NCBI RefSeq assembly: GCF_028372415.1
Contig: NC_092878.1
Coordinates: forward strand, 30,774,903-30,838,902
DNA length: 64,000 nt
Reading direction: 5' to 3'
Source of the DNA: Notamacropus eugenii
Lineage: Eukaryota; Chordata; Mammalia; Diprotodontia; Macropodidae
Both the position numbers and the translations under genes were made by a program. The notes under the pieces are model-generated. The model worked only from the letters and a program-made list of their open reading frames with translations. It searched no databases and was not told where the DNA came from. Shown here in pieces: positions 31,760-42,825 of this stretch (positions within the stretch are counted from its first letter, which is position 1; every line of letters starts with the position of its first letter).

Positions 31760-33526
31760 TTTTTTGTAATGTTTAACAATCACTGCCATACAATTGTGAT
31801 TTTATCCGCCCCACCTACCCCCCACTCCCCCCCTCCCTCCCCACGACTGCATACTATTCTGTATAGATTCTACATATACTTTCCTATTGAGTATATTTTC
31901 ACTATAGTCATGCTATGTAGTCAGACTAAGATAAATGAAAGAACTCGTATAACAAATCAGAACATGATACACAAACACATACACATACACAAACATGATC
32001 TGCTACAATATGTGAGTGACTTCCATATTTCTCTCTCTCAGTGTGGCAGGCATTTTGCCTTGAGATCCTCCATTGGGATTTTTTTTTTTTTTTTTTTTTT
32101 GGTAAGAAGTTCTTGTGTTATTACAAAAATCAAAGTCTACCAGAAAAAACTCTCACACACTGTGGTTGTTGCTGTGCATAAAGTTCTCCTAGTTCTGCTC
32201 CTTTCACTCAGCATCAGGTCATATAAGTCCTTCCAGGCCTCTCTGAAGTCTTCTTGTTCATCATTTCTTATGGCACAATAGTACTCCATTACATTCATAT
32301 ACCATAATTTATTCAGCCATTCCCCAATTGATGGACATCCCCTTGACTTCCAGTTTTTGGCAACTACATAGAGTGCTGCTATAAATATTTTTGTACATGT
32401 GGGACCCTTTCCCATTTTTATGATCTCTTGGGGATATAGTCCTAGTAGCGATATTGCTGGGTCAAAGGGTATGCACATTTTTGTAGCCCTTTGGGCATAG
32501 TTCCAAATTGCTCTCCAGAATGGTTGGATGTGCTCGCAGCTCCACCAACAATGAATTAGTGTTCCAACTTTCCCACATCTTCTCCAGCATTTATCATTTT
32601 CTTGTTCTGTCATGTTTGCCAATCTTATAGGTGTGATGTGGTACCTCAGAGTTGTTTTGATTTGCATCTCTCTAACCAATAGTGATTTAGAGCATTTTTT
32701 CCTATGATTATAGATAGCCTTAACCTCTTCCTCTGAAAATTGCCTGTTCATATCCTTTGACCATTCATCAATTGGGGAATGACTTGTATGATTATACATT
32801 TGGATCAGTTCTCTATATATTCTAGAAATGAGGCCTTTATCCCCGAGCTTAGCTGTAAAAATTCTTTCCCAATTTACTACATCCCTCCGGATTTTGGTTG
32901 CATTGGGTTTGGTTGTGCAAAAACTTCTCAGTTTAATGTAATCAAAATTATCCATTTTGCATTTCATAATGCATTCTATCTCTCCTTTAGTAAAGAATTC
33001 TTCCCTTCTCCATAGATCTGATAAATACACTATTCCTTGCTTCTCCAGTTTATTCATGGTATCAATCTTTATACCTAAATCATGTACCCATTTGGACTTT
33101 ATTCTTGTGTACGGTGTCAGGTATGGGTCTATGCCTAATTTCCGCCACACTGTTATCCAGTTTTCCCAGCAATTTTTGTCAAACAATGAGTTCTTATCCC
33201 AGAAGCTGGGGTCCTTGGGTTTATCAAACAGAAGGTTGCTATATTCCTTGCCTACTGCATCTTGAGTGCCAAGTCTATTCCACTTGTCTACCTCTCTGTT
33301 TGTTAGCCAATACCAAGTGGTTTTGATAATTGCTGCTTTATAGTACAGTTTGAGGTCTGGTAGCGCTAGGCCACCTTCCCAAGCATTTCTTTTCATTAGT
33401 CCCTTTGATATTCTGGACCTTTTGTTTTTCCAAATGAATTTTGATATTATTTTGTCCAGCTCTAGAAAGTAATTGTCTGATAGTTTAATTGGTATGGCAC
33501 TAAACAAGTATATTAATTTGGGTAGA
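31760..33526 (-). mobile_element. Young 5'-truncated L1 LINE with open ORF2 tail
   Basis: Reverse-strand L1 of about 1.77 kb. 32137-33507 is open for 456 codons: the C-terminal part of ORF2 after the RT core (FSAIPIKLSDNYFLELDKII, FIWKNKRSRISKGLMKRNAW, GGLALPDLKLYYKAAIIKTT, then HCWWSCEHIQPFWRAIWNYA and KLWYMNVMEYYCAIRNDEQ) to its natural stop. The N-terminal endonuclease and RT domains are absent, so it cannot move itself. The 3' UTR has a 22-T tract near 32079-32100 and a terminal poly-T at about 31755-31765. A roughly 21-bp direct repeat beginning attatactgtt flanks it (31739-31759 and 33527-33547, one mismatch). The long open frame and clean flanks point to a comparatively recent insertion. 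Confidence 0.95.
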
Positions 33527-33547
33527 ATTATACTGTTGACTCTTTTT

Positions 33548-34227
33548 AAAAAATTTGGCTCCTTAAATTAATGACTATTTTTTCCTGTGTTGTAATTATT
33601 ACTTTGCATAGTCTCTAACTTGATAGACTTAGACATTTTTCTTCCTTTTATTCTCTTTTGAAATTTAAATCATTTTTATCAGACTTGTAAGACTCTAGGA
33701 AAATATAATTTTGTCAGTCATCAACATCTGCACTTCATCCCTGGCCATATGTCCGTCATTCATGTTTTAATTTGTGGTCCAGAAATCTAAATTCTGTTCA
33801 CAGGTGTCATCTTATTAATCATTTTCCAAACTGGCCTTTTTCATATTAGCCTCGCCTCCAAATGGCAGTAGTGATGCAATCATTCCCCCCCTCCCAGAGA
33901 CCTCTCCTGGACTTTGTAATCCCCAGCAATGCCGTCTACGTTTATTCCAGCAACACAGTTCGATCCCACACATGAATTACCAGAAGTGTTTGGAAATGTC
34001 AGATTTAACAAATCTTGGGAGGCTCTCTGTCATAGTTTAGATACATTCTCTGGGAAGTCAGCAGACCTCCCCATTGTTAATGTCAGGTTGATAAATAAAT
34101 GCCTTAGAACTGCTTAGCAGTGTTGCCAACCATCACTACTGGTCTCTTCTCATGACTATCTTAATGTCACCAATGGGTCCACATTTCAATTAATTTCAGT
34201 TCAAGAAACATAGTCTGATCTATACTC
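33548..34227. other. Intergenic sequence with no recognisable feature
   Basis: About 680 bp, apparently unique. A 62-codon open stretch at 33929-34117 is not recognised. Confidence 0.45.
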
Positions 34228-35240
34228 TAGCAAGATTATTTTATCAGCTGGGAGAAAAATGGTTTACGTGGGGACAAACTGAAAAGGCACACTATTACAA
34301 TAGCTCAGGTGGGAGTGGATCAAGTAAGCAAACATTTTTTAAATTTGTATTGTGTTTTAAGCACTATGAGAGTTGATGTGGGCCTGAAATAAGGCAGTAG
34401 TCATACGAATAAAAAAGAGGGAATGAAATCGAGATACTATATCATGTGAAATGAACAAGATTTCACAATGGATTGGTTATTTGGGAGGAAGGAATGGGAA
34501 AAATTAATGTTGGCTGGGAGGTTACAAATTTGGATTTACCGGACAATAGTGATTCTCTCAACAAAAATCAAGAAGTTTGGAAGCAGGGTGGGTTTAGGAG
34601 GAAGGAGAATGAATTTTGTTTTGGATATGTTAAGGTTGAGATTCCAATGTGATAGTCTAATGGAAATGCCTAATAGGCAGTTGGTAAATGTGGAGCTGGA
34701 CTATAGGAGGGAGATTAAAGTTGAATAAAAACATTGAGGAGTCATATAGACATGATAATTAAACTCAAGGAAGCTGATGGGATTATTGAGGTAGAGGAAG
34801 ACCAGGGATGTATTTTTGGGCAACATTCACAGATAAGGGCAAGAGTTGTTTAACAATACAGCAAAAAAAGACCAAGAGCAGAAGTGAAAAGAAGAGGAGA
34901 AAAACCAGGAAAAGTATCATGGAAACGAAGGGAGAAGAGAGTACTCACAAGGAGGTAGTCATGGACAGGGTCAAAAGATAAAGAGAAATTAAGGAGGAGT
35001 GAAAAGGGCTTGTTGGATTTGGTGGTATTTCAATAGTATGGTGGGGTTGGATGCCATATTGTAAAGGCTTTAAAAGTCAATGGAGGCATTAAGTATAGAT
35101 GGCTTTTTCCTTAGAGTCTGGCTGTGAAAATCAAGAAAAATATAGAATCATAACCCAAGGAGTTTTTGGGGACAGAAGAGATATATAAATATTTGAAAGT
35201 GTCAGAGAACAAGCCAGTAAATAGGGAGCAACAGAAGATA
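34228..35240 (-). mobile_element. L2 LINE, ~1 kb, reverse
   Basis: aagattattttatcagctgg, ttacaatagctcaggtggga, gttttggatatgttaaggtt, gagattccaatgtgatagtc, aatgcctaataggcagttgg and agatggctttttccttagag follow the complement of L2 ORF2/3' UTR over about 1 kb. No long open frame on the sense strand. Confidence 0.8.
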
Positions 35241-35544
35241 AGAGGAAAAGTTACATTCTAAACCTCCTCTCCCATACTCTAGATTTTCATCTTGGAGACT
35301 CAATCTGAAATTAACACAAAGAGCCTCTCTGTCCCTGTGATCTCTCCCTCTGTTCAGATTGCTTCTCCCAAAAGTTCCACTTTAAAAGGCCTTTAAAAAG
35401 GTCCAGCAATAGTTCATTAATCTCCAGAATGAATTCCAGATCTGATCTCCAGATATTTGATATCTTTATCTCTTCCAATCTTCCCTTCAGCTTCCTTTTA
35501 TGTTTATCTTCTCTTATTGGAATTATGCTCTCCTGGAGCCTATG
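35241..35544. other. Intergenic sequence, possibly L2-derived
   Basis: Pyrimidine-rich; contains agttccactttaaaaggcct and tgatctccagatatttgata but no firm family. Confidence 0.3.
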
Positions 35545-36066
35545 AGATATTCAAGGAGGACTAGCACTGTGGTGTGAGGGCTTGCCAAGCACTTTTCAGG
35601 GCTGTTCATCCATCTTTGGTGTCTACCTGGTACTTAGCTCTTATCTGTGACTGCAAGAAGCTATACAACGTGCAGTGGCTACACCCCAGGATAATGCCTC
35701 TGCAGATGGGTTAAACCAGGTTGAGGGTAACCCATGGACCTCAAATCCATCGTTGAGTTAGGGAAGTGTCCGCCCCAAGCATGTGAAGGATTTCCCTAGT
35801 GGAACGGGTAGATGAGAACAATTCATTCCAATGGCTATGAAAGTGGTTGAAGCAGGCACTATGACTTGCTGAGAGGTTGGTCAGACAATGAAGAAACTAA
35901 GGTCATTCACTGCATCCAGAGCCATTACCAGTAGTTGTGATTTCAATGACTCTGAAAAAATGAGCCTGATTACTTTGTGCAACTGTGCCTCACTTAAATC
36001 CAGTTCATGTATTAGTCAAGACATTGCAGAATGAATTCATCGGTCTTTGAAAATAAAGCACAAATA
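35545..36066 (+). mobile_element. RTE-clade LINE 3' end (BovB-like, marsupial)
   Basis: cactgtggtgtgagggcttg, ccaagcacttttcagggctg, acaccccaggataatgcctc, atggacctcaaatccatcgt, gtccgccccaagcatgtgaa, then the terminal actgtgcctcacttaaatcc and ggtctttgaaaataaagcac. The same terminal module ends the SINEs at 57301 and 59838, as expected of RTE-mobilised SINEs. Confidence 0.75.
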
Positions 36067-36525
36067 ACATTTCTATTACCAGCACATTCTTGATACATGA
36101 TAACCCAAAGGAGAGAAAGAAGGGAGAGGGAGAATGGGGGAAATTATCTCATTGGGAAATCAACTGACCTAGAAAATAGAGTGAGGAGAGATAGTTTAAG
36201 AATTATTGGACTACATGAAAGCCATGATTAAAAAAAAAGAGCTAGACATCAAATTTCAAGAAATTATAAAGGAAAACTGCCTCAATATTTTAGAATCAGG
36301 GGTAAAATAAAATAAAAAGATCCACCAATTACCTTTTGGAAGAGATCCCACAATGAAAATTCCCAGAAATATGGCAGACAGATTCTAGAGCTCCCAGATC
36401 AAGGAGACAATATTACAAGTGGTCATTGAAGAGCCACAGTCAAGATCACACAAGATTTACCTGCTTTCAAGTTAAAGAACTGGAGAGCTTGGAATATGAT
36501 ATTCTGGAAGTCAAAGGATCTAGAA

Positions 36526-36730
36526 CAGGGATGGGGAATCTGTAGCCTTGAGGCCACATGTGACCTTCTAGGTCCTCGGGTGTGGCCTTTTTTGATTGAT
36601 TCCAAGTTTTACAGAACAAATCCTTTTATTAAGAGTCCTTGTTCTGTGAAGTTTAGATTCAGTCAAAGGGCCACATTTGAGGACTTAGAGGGCCACATGT
36701 GGCCTTGAGGCTGCAGGTTCCCTACCCCTG
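36526..36730. mobile_element. hAT MITE, palindromic, 205 bp, in an L1
   Basis: Starts cagggatggggaatctgtag and ends ctgcaggttccctacccctg. The two halves are near-complementary along their whole length (cttgaggccacatgtgac against gggccacatgtggccttgag), so a single strand would fold into one long hairpin. The flanks atctagaa (36518-36525) and atctagga (36731-36738) match at 7 of 8, the hAT target-site size. It carries no transposase. Confidence 0.88.
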
Positions 36731-37401
36731 ATCTAGGATTGCAACCAAGAATCCCCTTCCCAGCGAAACTAAGTATAATGATTTAGGGAGAAAATGGTCA
36801 TTTAATGAAATAGATGACTTTCAAGCATTTCCAATGAAAAAACTAAAGCTGAACAGAAAATTTGATATCTAACACAAGACTTAAGGAAGCATAAAAAAGT
36901 AAACATGAAAGAGACTTAATAAGGTTAAACTGTTTACATTCCAGTATGGGAAGATGATACATGTAACTTCTAAGAACTTCATTATTATGGCAATTAGGAG
37001 ACTGCAAAAACAGATGACATGGACATGAGTCAATTATACTGAGATGATCTCAGAAAAATGAAGGGATGAAAAAGAGGGATGCATTTGGGAGAAGGGGAAA
37101 GGGAGAGGTAGAATGGGGAAAATTAGCTCACATAAAAGAGGCACACTTGAAAGTTCTTACAGTGGAAGGGAAAGTGAGGAGAGTGGGCAACACTTGAACC
37201 TTATTCTCAGAATTAGTTCAAAGAGGGAAGAATATAGAAACATTCTTAACTGAATATAGAAATGTATCCTATCTGTCAGGAAAATAGGAGGGAAAGGGGC
37301 TAAGAGAAAAGGGAAGAGGATAAAAGGAAGAATAGATAAAAGGAGGTAGTGGTCAGAAGCAAAATTTACTTTTGAGAAGGGTATAAAGGGTGAAAAGAGG
37401 T

Positions 37402-37405
<4 letters not shown>

Positions 37406-37434
<29 letters not shown>
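37406..37434. repeat. (GA)n microsatellite
   Basis: About 14 GA units inside the old L1. Confidence 0.95.
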
Positions 37435-37437
<3 letters not shown>

Positions 37438-38371
37438 ATAAACAGAAAAAAATAGGACAGATGGAAATGTGCAGCTATTAATCAGAATTCTGAAGGTGAG
37501 TAGGATAAACTCACCCATAAAAAAGAAGAGTATAGTAGAATGGATTAGAAACCAGGATCCAACAATATGCTGTTTACAAGTTACATACTTGAAACAGAAA
37601 GACACTCATAGGGTTGAAATAAGGGGCTGGACCAGATTTTGTCATTCTTTAGCCAAAGTTAAAAAAAAAAGGCAGAGGTAGCAATTACCATCTCAGAAAA
37701 AGCAAAATTAAAAAATGACCCAATTAAAAGAGATAACCAGGGAAACTATATTTTACTAAAAGGTACCATAGACAACAGATGGAAATACTAAATTTATATG
37801 CACCAAATGGGAGAACATCCAAATTCTTAAAGGAAAAGTTAAATGAGTTACAGGAGAAAATAGATAGCAAAACTATATTGGGGGGACCTCAATTGTACCC
37901 TCTCAGAACTAGGTAAATCCAACCATAAAATAAATAAGAAAGAAGTTAAAAGATGAATAGAAAAGTTAGATATGATACACCTCTGGAGAAAAATAAATAA
38001 GAATACAAAGGAGAATATTTTTTGTCAGCTGTACATGGCATCTTCACAAAAAATGAACCATGTATTTGGGCATAAAAACCTCAGAACCAAAGGCAGAAAA
38101 GAATATTAAATGCATCCATTTGCAGACCATAATGCAATCAAAATTACATCCAATAAAGGGTCTTGGAAGCAAATATTAAAAATTAGTTGGGAACTAAGCA
38201 ATCTAAAACAAACTAAAGAATGAGTGGGCAAAAAAGCAAATCATAGAAACAATCAATAATTTTATTACATATAATGACAACAATGAGTCAACATACCAAA
38301 ATGTGTGAGATGCCACTAAAGCAATACTTAGGAGAAAATTTATATCTCTAAATGCTTAAATCAATAAAAAC

Positions 38372-38450
<79 letters not shown>
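38372..38450. repeat. (GA)n microsatellite, long
   Basis: About 38 GA units inside L1 ORF2-derived sequence. The Arg-Glu open stretch over it is an artefact of the repeat. Confidence 0.97.
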
Positions 38451-38452
<2 letters not shown>

Positions 38453-38599
38453 AGATCAGCGAATTGGACATGCAGTAAAAAGAAAAACTGGAAAAAGAAC
38501 AAATTTAAAATCCCCAATTAAGTACAAAAATAGAAATCCTGAAAAATCAAGGGCAAGCTTAATAAAAATTATTTTACATCATTGAAATAAAAATGCAAC

Positions 38600-38960
38600 A
38601 TGATACCTTACAAAAGTGACATTTGAGTTGAGTGCTGAAGTAAACTAAGAATTCTAAGAGGTAGAAGTGAGGAAGAGGACTTTGCAGGCATGGGGAGAGT
38701 TTGTTCAAAGACATGAGGTTGGAGTATTTAAAATCACATAGGTACAATAACAAGGCCAATTTGACTAGACTGAAGAGTATGTGCAGGAAAGTAACGTAAT
38801 AATATAAGAAAATTAGGTTGGATCATGAAAGACTTGAAATATCAAAAAGAGGAGTTTGTATTTGACCTTAAAGTTGATAGGGAACTAGTAGAGAGAGCCA
38901 ATTGACCATGATATGGTCAGACAGCCTTGTGTGGGATGGATTGGAGAGACTTGATATTTC
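38600..38960 (-). mobile_element. L2 LINE fragment, reverse
   Basis: tgacatttgagttgagtgct, gaggactttgcaggcatggg and gagagccaattgaccatgat match reverse L2 3' UTR. Confidence 0.7.
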
Positions 38961-38984
38961 TTCTCCTTCCTTTGAATTTTATTT

Positions 38985-39285
38985 TATTCTCTATTTAGGA
39001 AACACTAAATAAAATAAATATTTCTATATCCTTATTAGAACAGAAAACAGAAGAATCATAAACAATCCGTCAACAAGCATTTATTATACACCCATTCTAT
39101 GCCAGGCACTGTGCTAGGTTTTGTATACAACACTGAAAATCTCTTTTATGTACAATTTGCTTTTCTTTTTAAGTATATAATAAATTCAACATGTCATTTT
39201 CAAAGATGTCGCACTAATCTATGACTCCCTCTGTTCCCTTTTGTGTATTTAAAAGAAATATTTCAATGCCACTCTTTTCCATTGT
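38985..39285 (-). mobile_element. Old L1-like 3' repeat with L2-tail scrap
   Basis: aaataaaataaatatttcta and tatataataaattcaacatg resemble the repeat at 28560. Between them at about 39066-39142 lies a reverse L2 tail (gtcaacaagcatttattata, ctatgccaggcactgtgcta). Confidence 0.5.
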
Positions 39286-39289
39286 TATT

Positions 39290-40260
39290 TGCTGTAGTTC
39301 TAAAAATGGCAGCAATAGAAATATCACAAGAGAATAATACTAAAACCTCAATAATTGGTAAAGAAGAAACAAAATTATCATTTTTGCAGATGGCATGAAG
39401 GTTTCCTTTGAAAACTTTATAGAATCAGCAAACAGTAGTTTTTTAAAAATTAAACCATGAGATGCAAAATAGATACACAAAATTTATCAGCATCCCTATA
39501 AAAAATTTAAAAAATGATAGATAAAAGATAGAAAAAGAAACCATATACAAAATAACTACAAAATGTATGTAGTATCTGGTGGTCAGTCTACCTCACTCAA
39601 GACTTATATGAATAAGTTGCAAAATACTCTTCTTAGAAATAAAATCTTAAGTAACTAAAAGGCTATGTATTGCTTATAATTGGACCATGACAATATAATT
39701 TAAAGAGATATTATCTACAGCAATTTACAGACATAATGCTATATCAATCAAATTACCAAGGGGTCACTCTACAGAATGAGACAAAATCAGGTTAAAATTT
39801 GGAAGAACAAAATGTCTGGGACCTAAAGGGAAATAAAGGGGGGGAAGGTGGGGGAATAGCACTTCATGACCTCAAACCATTGTATAAAACTATAATTACC
39901 AAAACCACTTGGAGCTGGTTAAAAAATGTAATTTTTTTATTAGGGGCAGGTAGGTGGTACAGAGAGCATCTAGGTGACTCAGTGGATAGAATTCTAGGAC
40001 CGGAGTCAGGAAAGCTCATCTTCATGAGTTCAAATCTGACCTGACACTTACTGGCTGTGTAACCCTGGGCAAATCCCTTAATCCTCTTTGCCTCAGTTTC
40101 CTCATCTGTAAAATGAGCTGGAGAAGGAAATGACAAACCACTCCAGTATCTTTCCCAAGAAAACCCCAGATAGGGTTGCAAAGACTCTGAAATGGCTGAA
40201 CAACAAAATGGAAAAGTAGATCAATGGAACAGACTAGATAAGCAAGAAATCAAAAATACT
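39290..40260 (+). mobile_element. Old L1 LINE, RT-distal ORF2 part
   Basis: Forward L1 ORF2 remnants: atcatttttgcagatggcat (decayed ADD box), ccaaggggtcactctacaga, ggggaatagcacttcatgac (ALHDLKPLY) and aaccacttggagctggttaa (TTWSWLKN). After a SINE insertion, agatcaatggaacagactag continues the L1. Probably the continuation of the copy beginning near 36090. Confidence 0.8.
39943..40207 (+). repeat. tRNA-headed SINE with partly doubled head, in L1
   Basis: ggggcaggtaggtggtacag is followed 20-30 bp later by a second head-like gcatctaggtgactcagtgg, then gagttcaaatctgacctgac, cctcagtttcctcatctgta, atgagctggagaaggaaatg and aagaaaaccccagatagggt. It sits within L1 ORF2 sequence. Confidence 0.9.
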
Positions 40261-40261
40261 C

Positions 40262-40375
40262 AGTCAACAAGCATTTATTAAACACTATTTTGTGCCAGGC
40301 ACTGTGCTAGGCTTGGGGAACACAATGAATCAGCCCATGTCCTCTGGGAAGTTACTTTCTTTTGGGGTGTATACA
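40262..40375 (-). mobile_element. L2 LINE tail fragment, reverse
   Basis: agtcaacaagcatttattaa, tgtgccaggcactgtgctag and aggcttggggaacacaatg. Confidence 0.75.
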
Positions 40376-40714
40376 TTAAAGTATATAAAAATAAATACAA
40401 GGCAATTTTGGGATGACTCATCATCATACATCTTTTTACAAAGGCTTTTTGCGTCTTTATGTTTATCCTACTTTCATTTTATGTTCCAGGATGCTCAAAT
40501 CCCATTTGAAAGCTGTGCTTCATCATGCATATATTTTAGCAGTTTTTATTAAACCAGAGTTCTTTTCCTTTTAGCTATCAAAATGCAGCAATATCTTATA
40601 TCATTTAACAATTGATTGAACTCATTTTGTTCTTTATGTAAAAGAACTTTTTCTGTTCTTTTAAATGCTAACCTCCTGAAAAGTCTTTGAAGAGATAACG
40701 TACTAAATCAGCAG
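40376..40714. other. Intergenic sequence, unresolved A/T-rich repeat
   Basis: A/T-rich; may belong to the old L1-like 3' repeat class, but no block is convincing. Confidence 0.3.
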
Positions 40715-40870
40715 TGATGATACAAATGCAAATAGTAAATCAATCCCTATCCTCATGGATCTCCCTCATGGAAAGGGGAGGCAAGAGGTCCCTATGTAGT
40801 CATCTACAGAATAAATAGAAAGAGGATAAATAGAAATCAACGAAAAGTACATGAGGCAGTAAGTTTGCTG
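40715..40870 (-). mobile_element. L2 LINE fragment, reverse
   Basis: gatacaaatgcaaatagtaa, tccctatcctcatggatctc and caacgaaaagtacatgaggc. Confidence 0.55.
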
Positions 40871-42599
40871 CCACCAGAAGTGTTCAGCATAGACTGGATA
40901 TTCAGCTACTTGTCAGAAGTTTTGTACAAAGGATTCCACATGGGGTGAAAACTCAAACAACCTCCAAGAACCTTTGCATGCCTAAAGAAATGAGAGAAAT
41001 AGTTTAAGGAAAACTGATTCTGAATTCCATAGGCTGTGCAGAATTTCTATGAGCTTTGAGTACTAAAACCTTTTTGCTAGACAGGGTTAACTCACTCTTT
41101 GGGTGTATTCATATGTGTTCAATGTTCCAGAAAATGTCAGGTCTCTTTTAGAACAAGCTAACAGAACCACATTCCTTTCCCCTCACAGGGAACTACCCAA
41201 TAGCTAGCAGGAGAGTATTCTCTGAATTTGGAGTCTTGGGATAATCACCCTGAAGCCAACTCTACACATGTCCCCCTGTTTGTTCAAGGGATGAATCGGC
41301 ATGCTAGGGCAGCATCCCAATTTCTCACCACGAGGACCACGACTGCATAAGGCAGCACCATCATCATGGTTATATCAGTGGCTTTTGAGTGACTCTGTAC
41401 TCCTGACCACCGGAATATCTGGTAGCCATGTGTTTTGCACACGGGAAGGAAGCATTACACATCTTCAACTGTTTTCAAGGCTATGGCAGCAGCAGCTCAG
41501 TAATTAGAGCAGAGAGATCTTGGAAAACCTTGTCTGGCCAGCGAATGATGAGTTTGCTTTTGGTTTAGAACATTAGCATGCAGAGGTGGGTCACAAGGGA
41601 AGGGTGGTGAGATGGTTTGGAAAGATAAAGGGGAGTGATTCAATGTGGTGGGGAAGTCTCTGAAGAAATCAAAGCACCCAAACATCATTATTTCTCTAGG
41701 CTCACAGACATTCTCTCTCTCACCAATTGTTTTTCTCTGCTAATGAAACTGTTGGACCTTGAGATCCACATGGATAAACACACTGGTTGACTTTAAAGTT
41801 TCTTCAAATCCTAGGCCTAATTGGCAAATGACAGTGGGTGGAGGAAGCTTGTCAAGAAAGCCCACAAAACACTCTCTGGCAAGAGTCTCAATCCCTAGAA
41901 GACCGTTCTCTCGTGTTGTATTCTCTATGGACTAATGACATCGGAGAGTCACCAATTATAAGGGAAATACCAGGATACCAGAGTTGTTCCATGGCAAAGT
42001 GGTCAATACATACCTTTCTCTACCCCTACACAAACCATGAGGCAAAATCAAGTCATTTCCTACAGAGAATCTTCAATCTGAAAAGAAGAGATTTGCTCTC
42101 ATGTGCTGCTCCATAGACACAAAAGATAGCTTGGACCTTGGTAACTTGGGTTATAATGGGAATGGGCTAGGAAAATGCTTTGGAACCAGCGAAGTCCCAT
42201 GCAAACCTCATAAAGTTTGGCTTTTTCTTTTTTTTAACCAATGAACCCTAGGTCAGGATGGGTTTGGGGGTAACTTCCTCCTCACAACCTCGACTTCCTG
42301 TCTCTAAGGGAAAGAAAAGACTCATCTCAGTCTCTCTTACAAAACATTTTGGTGACTTCAATGTAGATGAATCAGAAACATATGGATCAAATTTCCTCCT
42401 AAAATACACATGGGCTTAGCAATTAAAAGAAAATGTGTTGGATGCAGCAGATTTGCTCTTCCAGCCAAACCCAAATGTTTGAGAACTCCACAGCCCCCAG
42501 ACAGAGTGATGGCCACCAAAAAGGATCACAAGGAATTAATGGAGAAAAACTAGGCTGATAAATGTAGAGGCACAAGGCATACAATAACTAGGAGGAAGC
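40871..42599. other. Intergenic sequence with one dispersed repeat
   Basis: Mostly unique-looking. 41330-41500 shares segments with the reverse strand at 46380-46560 (see separate entry). A 92-codon open stretch at 41838-42116 is unrecognised and has no coding context. Confidence 0.4.
41330..41500 (+). repeat. Dispersed repeat, copy A, family unknown
   Basis: accaccggaatatctggtag followed by ccatgtg corresponds to aaccacaggagtatctggta then gccatctg on the reverse strand at about 46465-46500. Flanking similarity includes tcagtggcttttgagtgac against tgtggcttctgtgtgagtg, and a shared atggca/tggcaa..gcag block. Family not identified. Confidence 0.5.
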
Positions 42600-42825
42600 A
42601 CTACTGGGCCTGGTGTCAGGAAGACCTGAATTCAAATCTGTTCTCAGACGTGTATTACAAGTATGACCCTGGGCAAATCACTTAACCTCTGTCTGCCTCT
42701 AGTTTTCTCATTTGTAAAATAGAGATTATTGTAGCACCTACTTGGGTTGTTACAAGGCTCAAATGGGATAATATTTATAAAATGTTTAGCCTAGTGCCTG
42801 GCACGTAATAAGTGCTTAATAAAAA
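42600..42825 (+). repeat. MIR/MAR-type SINE, forward
   Basis: ggtgtcaggaagacctgaat, gaccctgggcaaatcactta, ttctcatttgtaaaatagag, then cctagtgcctggcacgtaat and aagtgcttaataaa. Confidence 0.85.

Larger units (their letters stand above)
36090..38585 (+). mobile_element. Old L1 LINE, ORF1 through ORF2 endonuclease part
   Basis: Forward L1 with many lesions. ORF1-derived sequence (atagtttaagaattattgga, ctacatgaaagccatgatta, ttctagagctcccagatcaa) is followed by the inter-ORF spacer (ggggaaagggagaggtagaa) and ORF2 N-terminal sequence (aggtaccatagacaacagat, ggacctcaattgtaccctct read as GDLNCTLSEL, aagggtcttggaagcaaata). It is interrupted by the hAT MITE at 36526 and expanded by GA microsatellites. 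A further piece resumes at 39290. Confidence 0.8.

Noticed and set aside
41838-42116. 92-codon open stretch in a unique region
   Set aside because: Composition unremarkable, no homology recognised, no promoter or splice signals.
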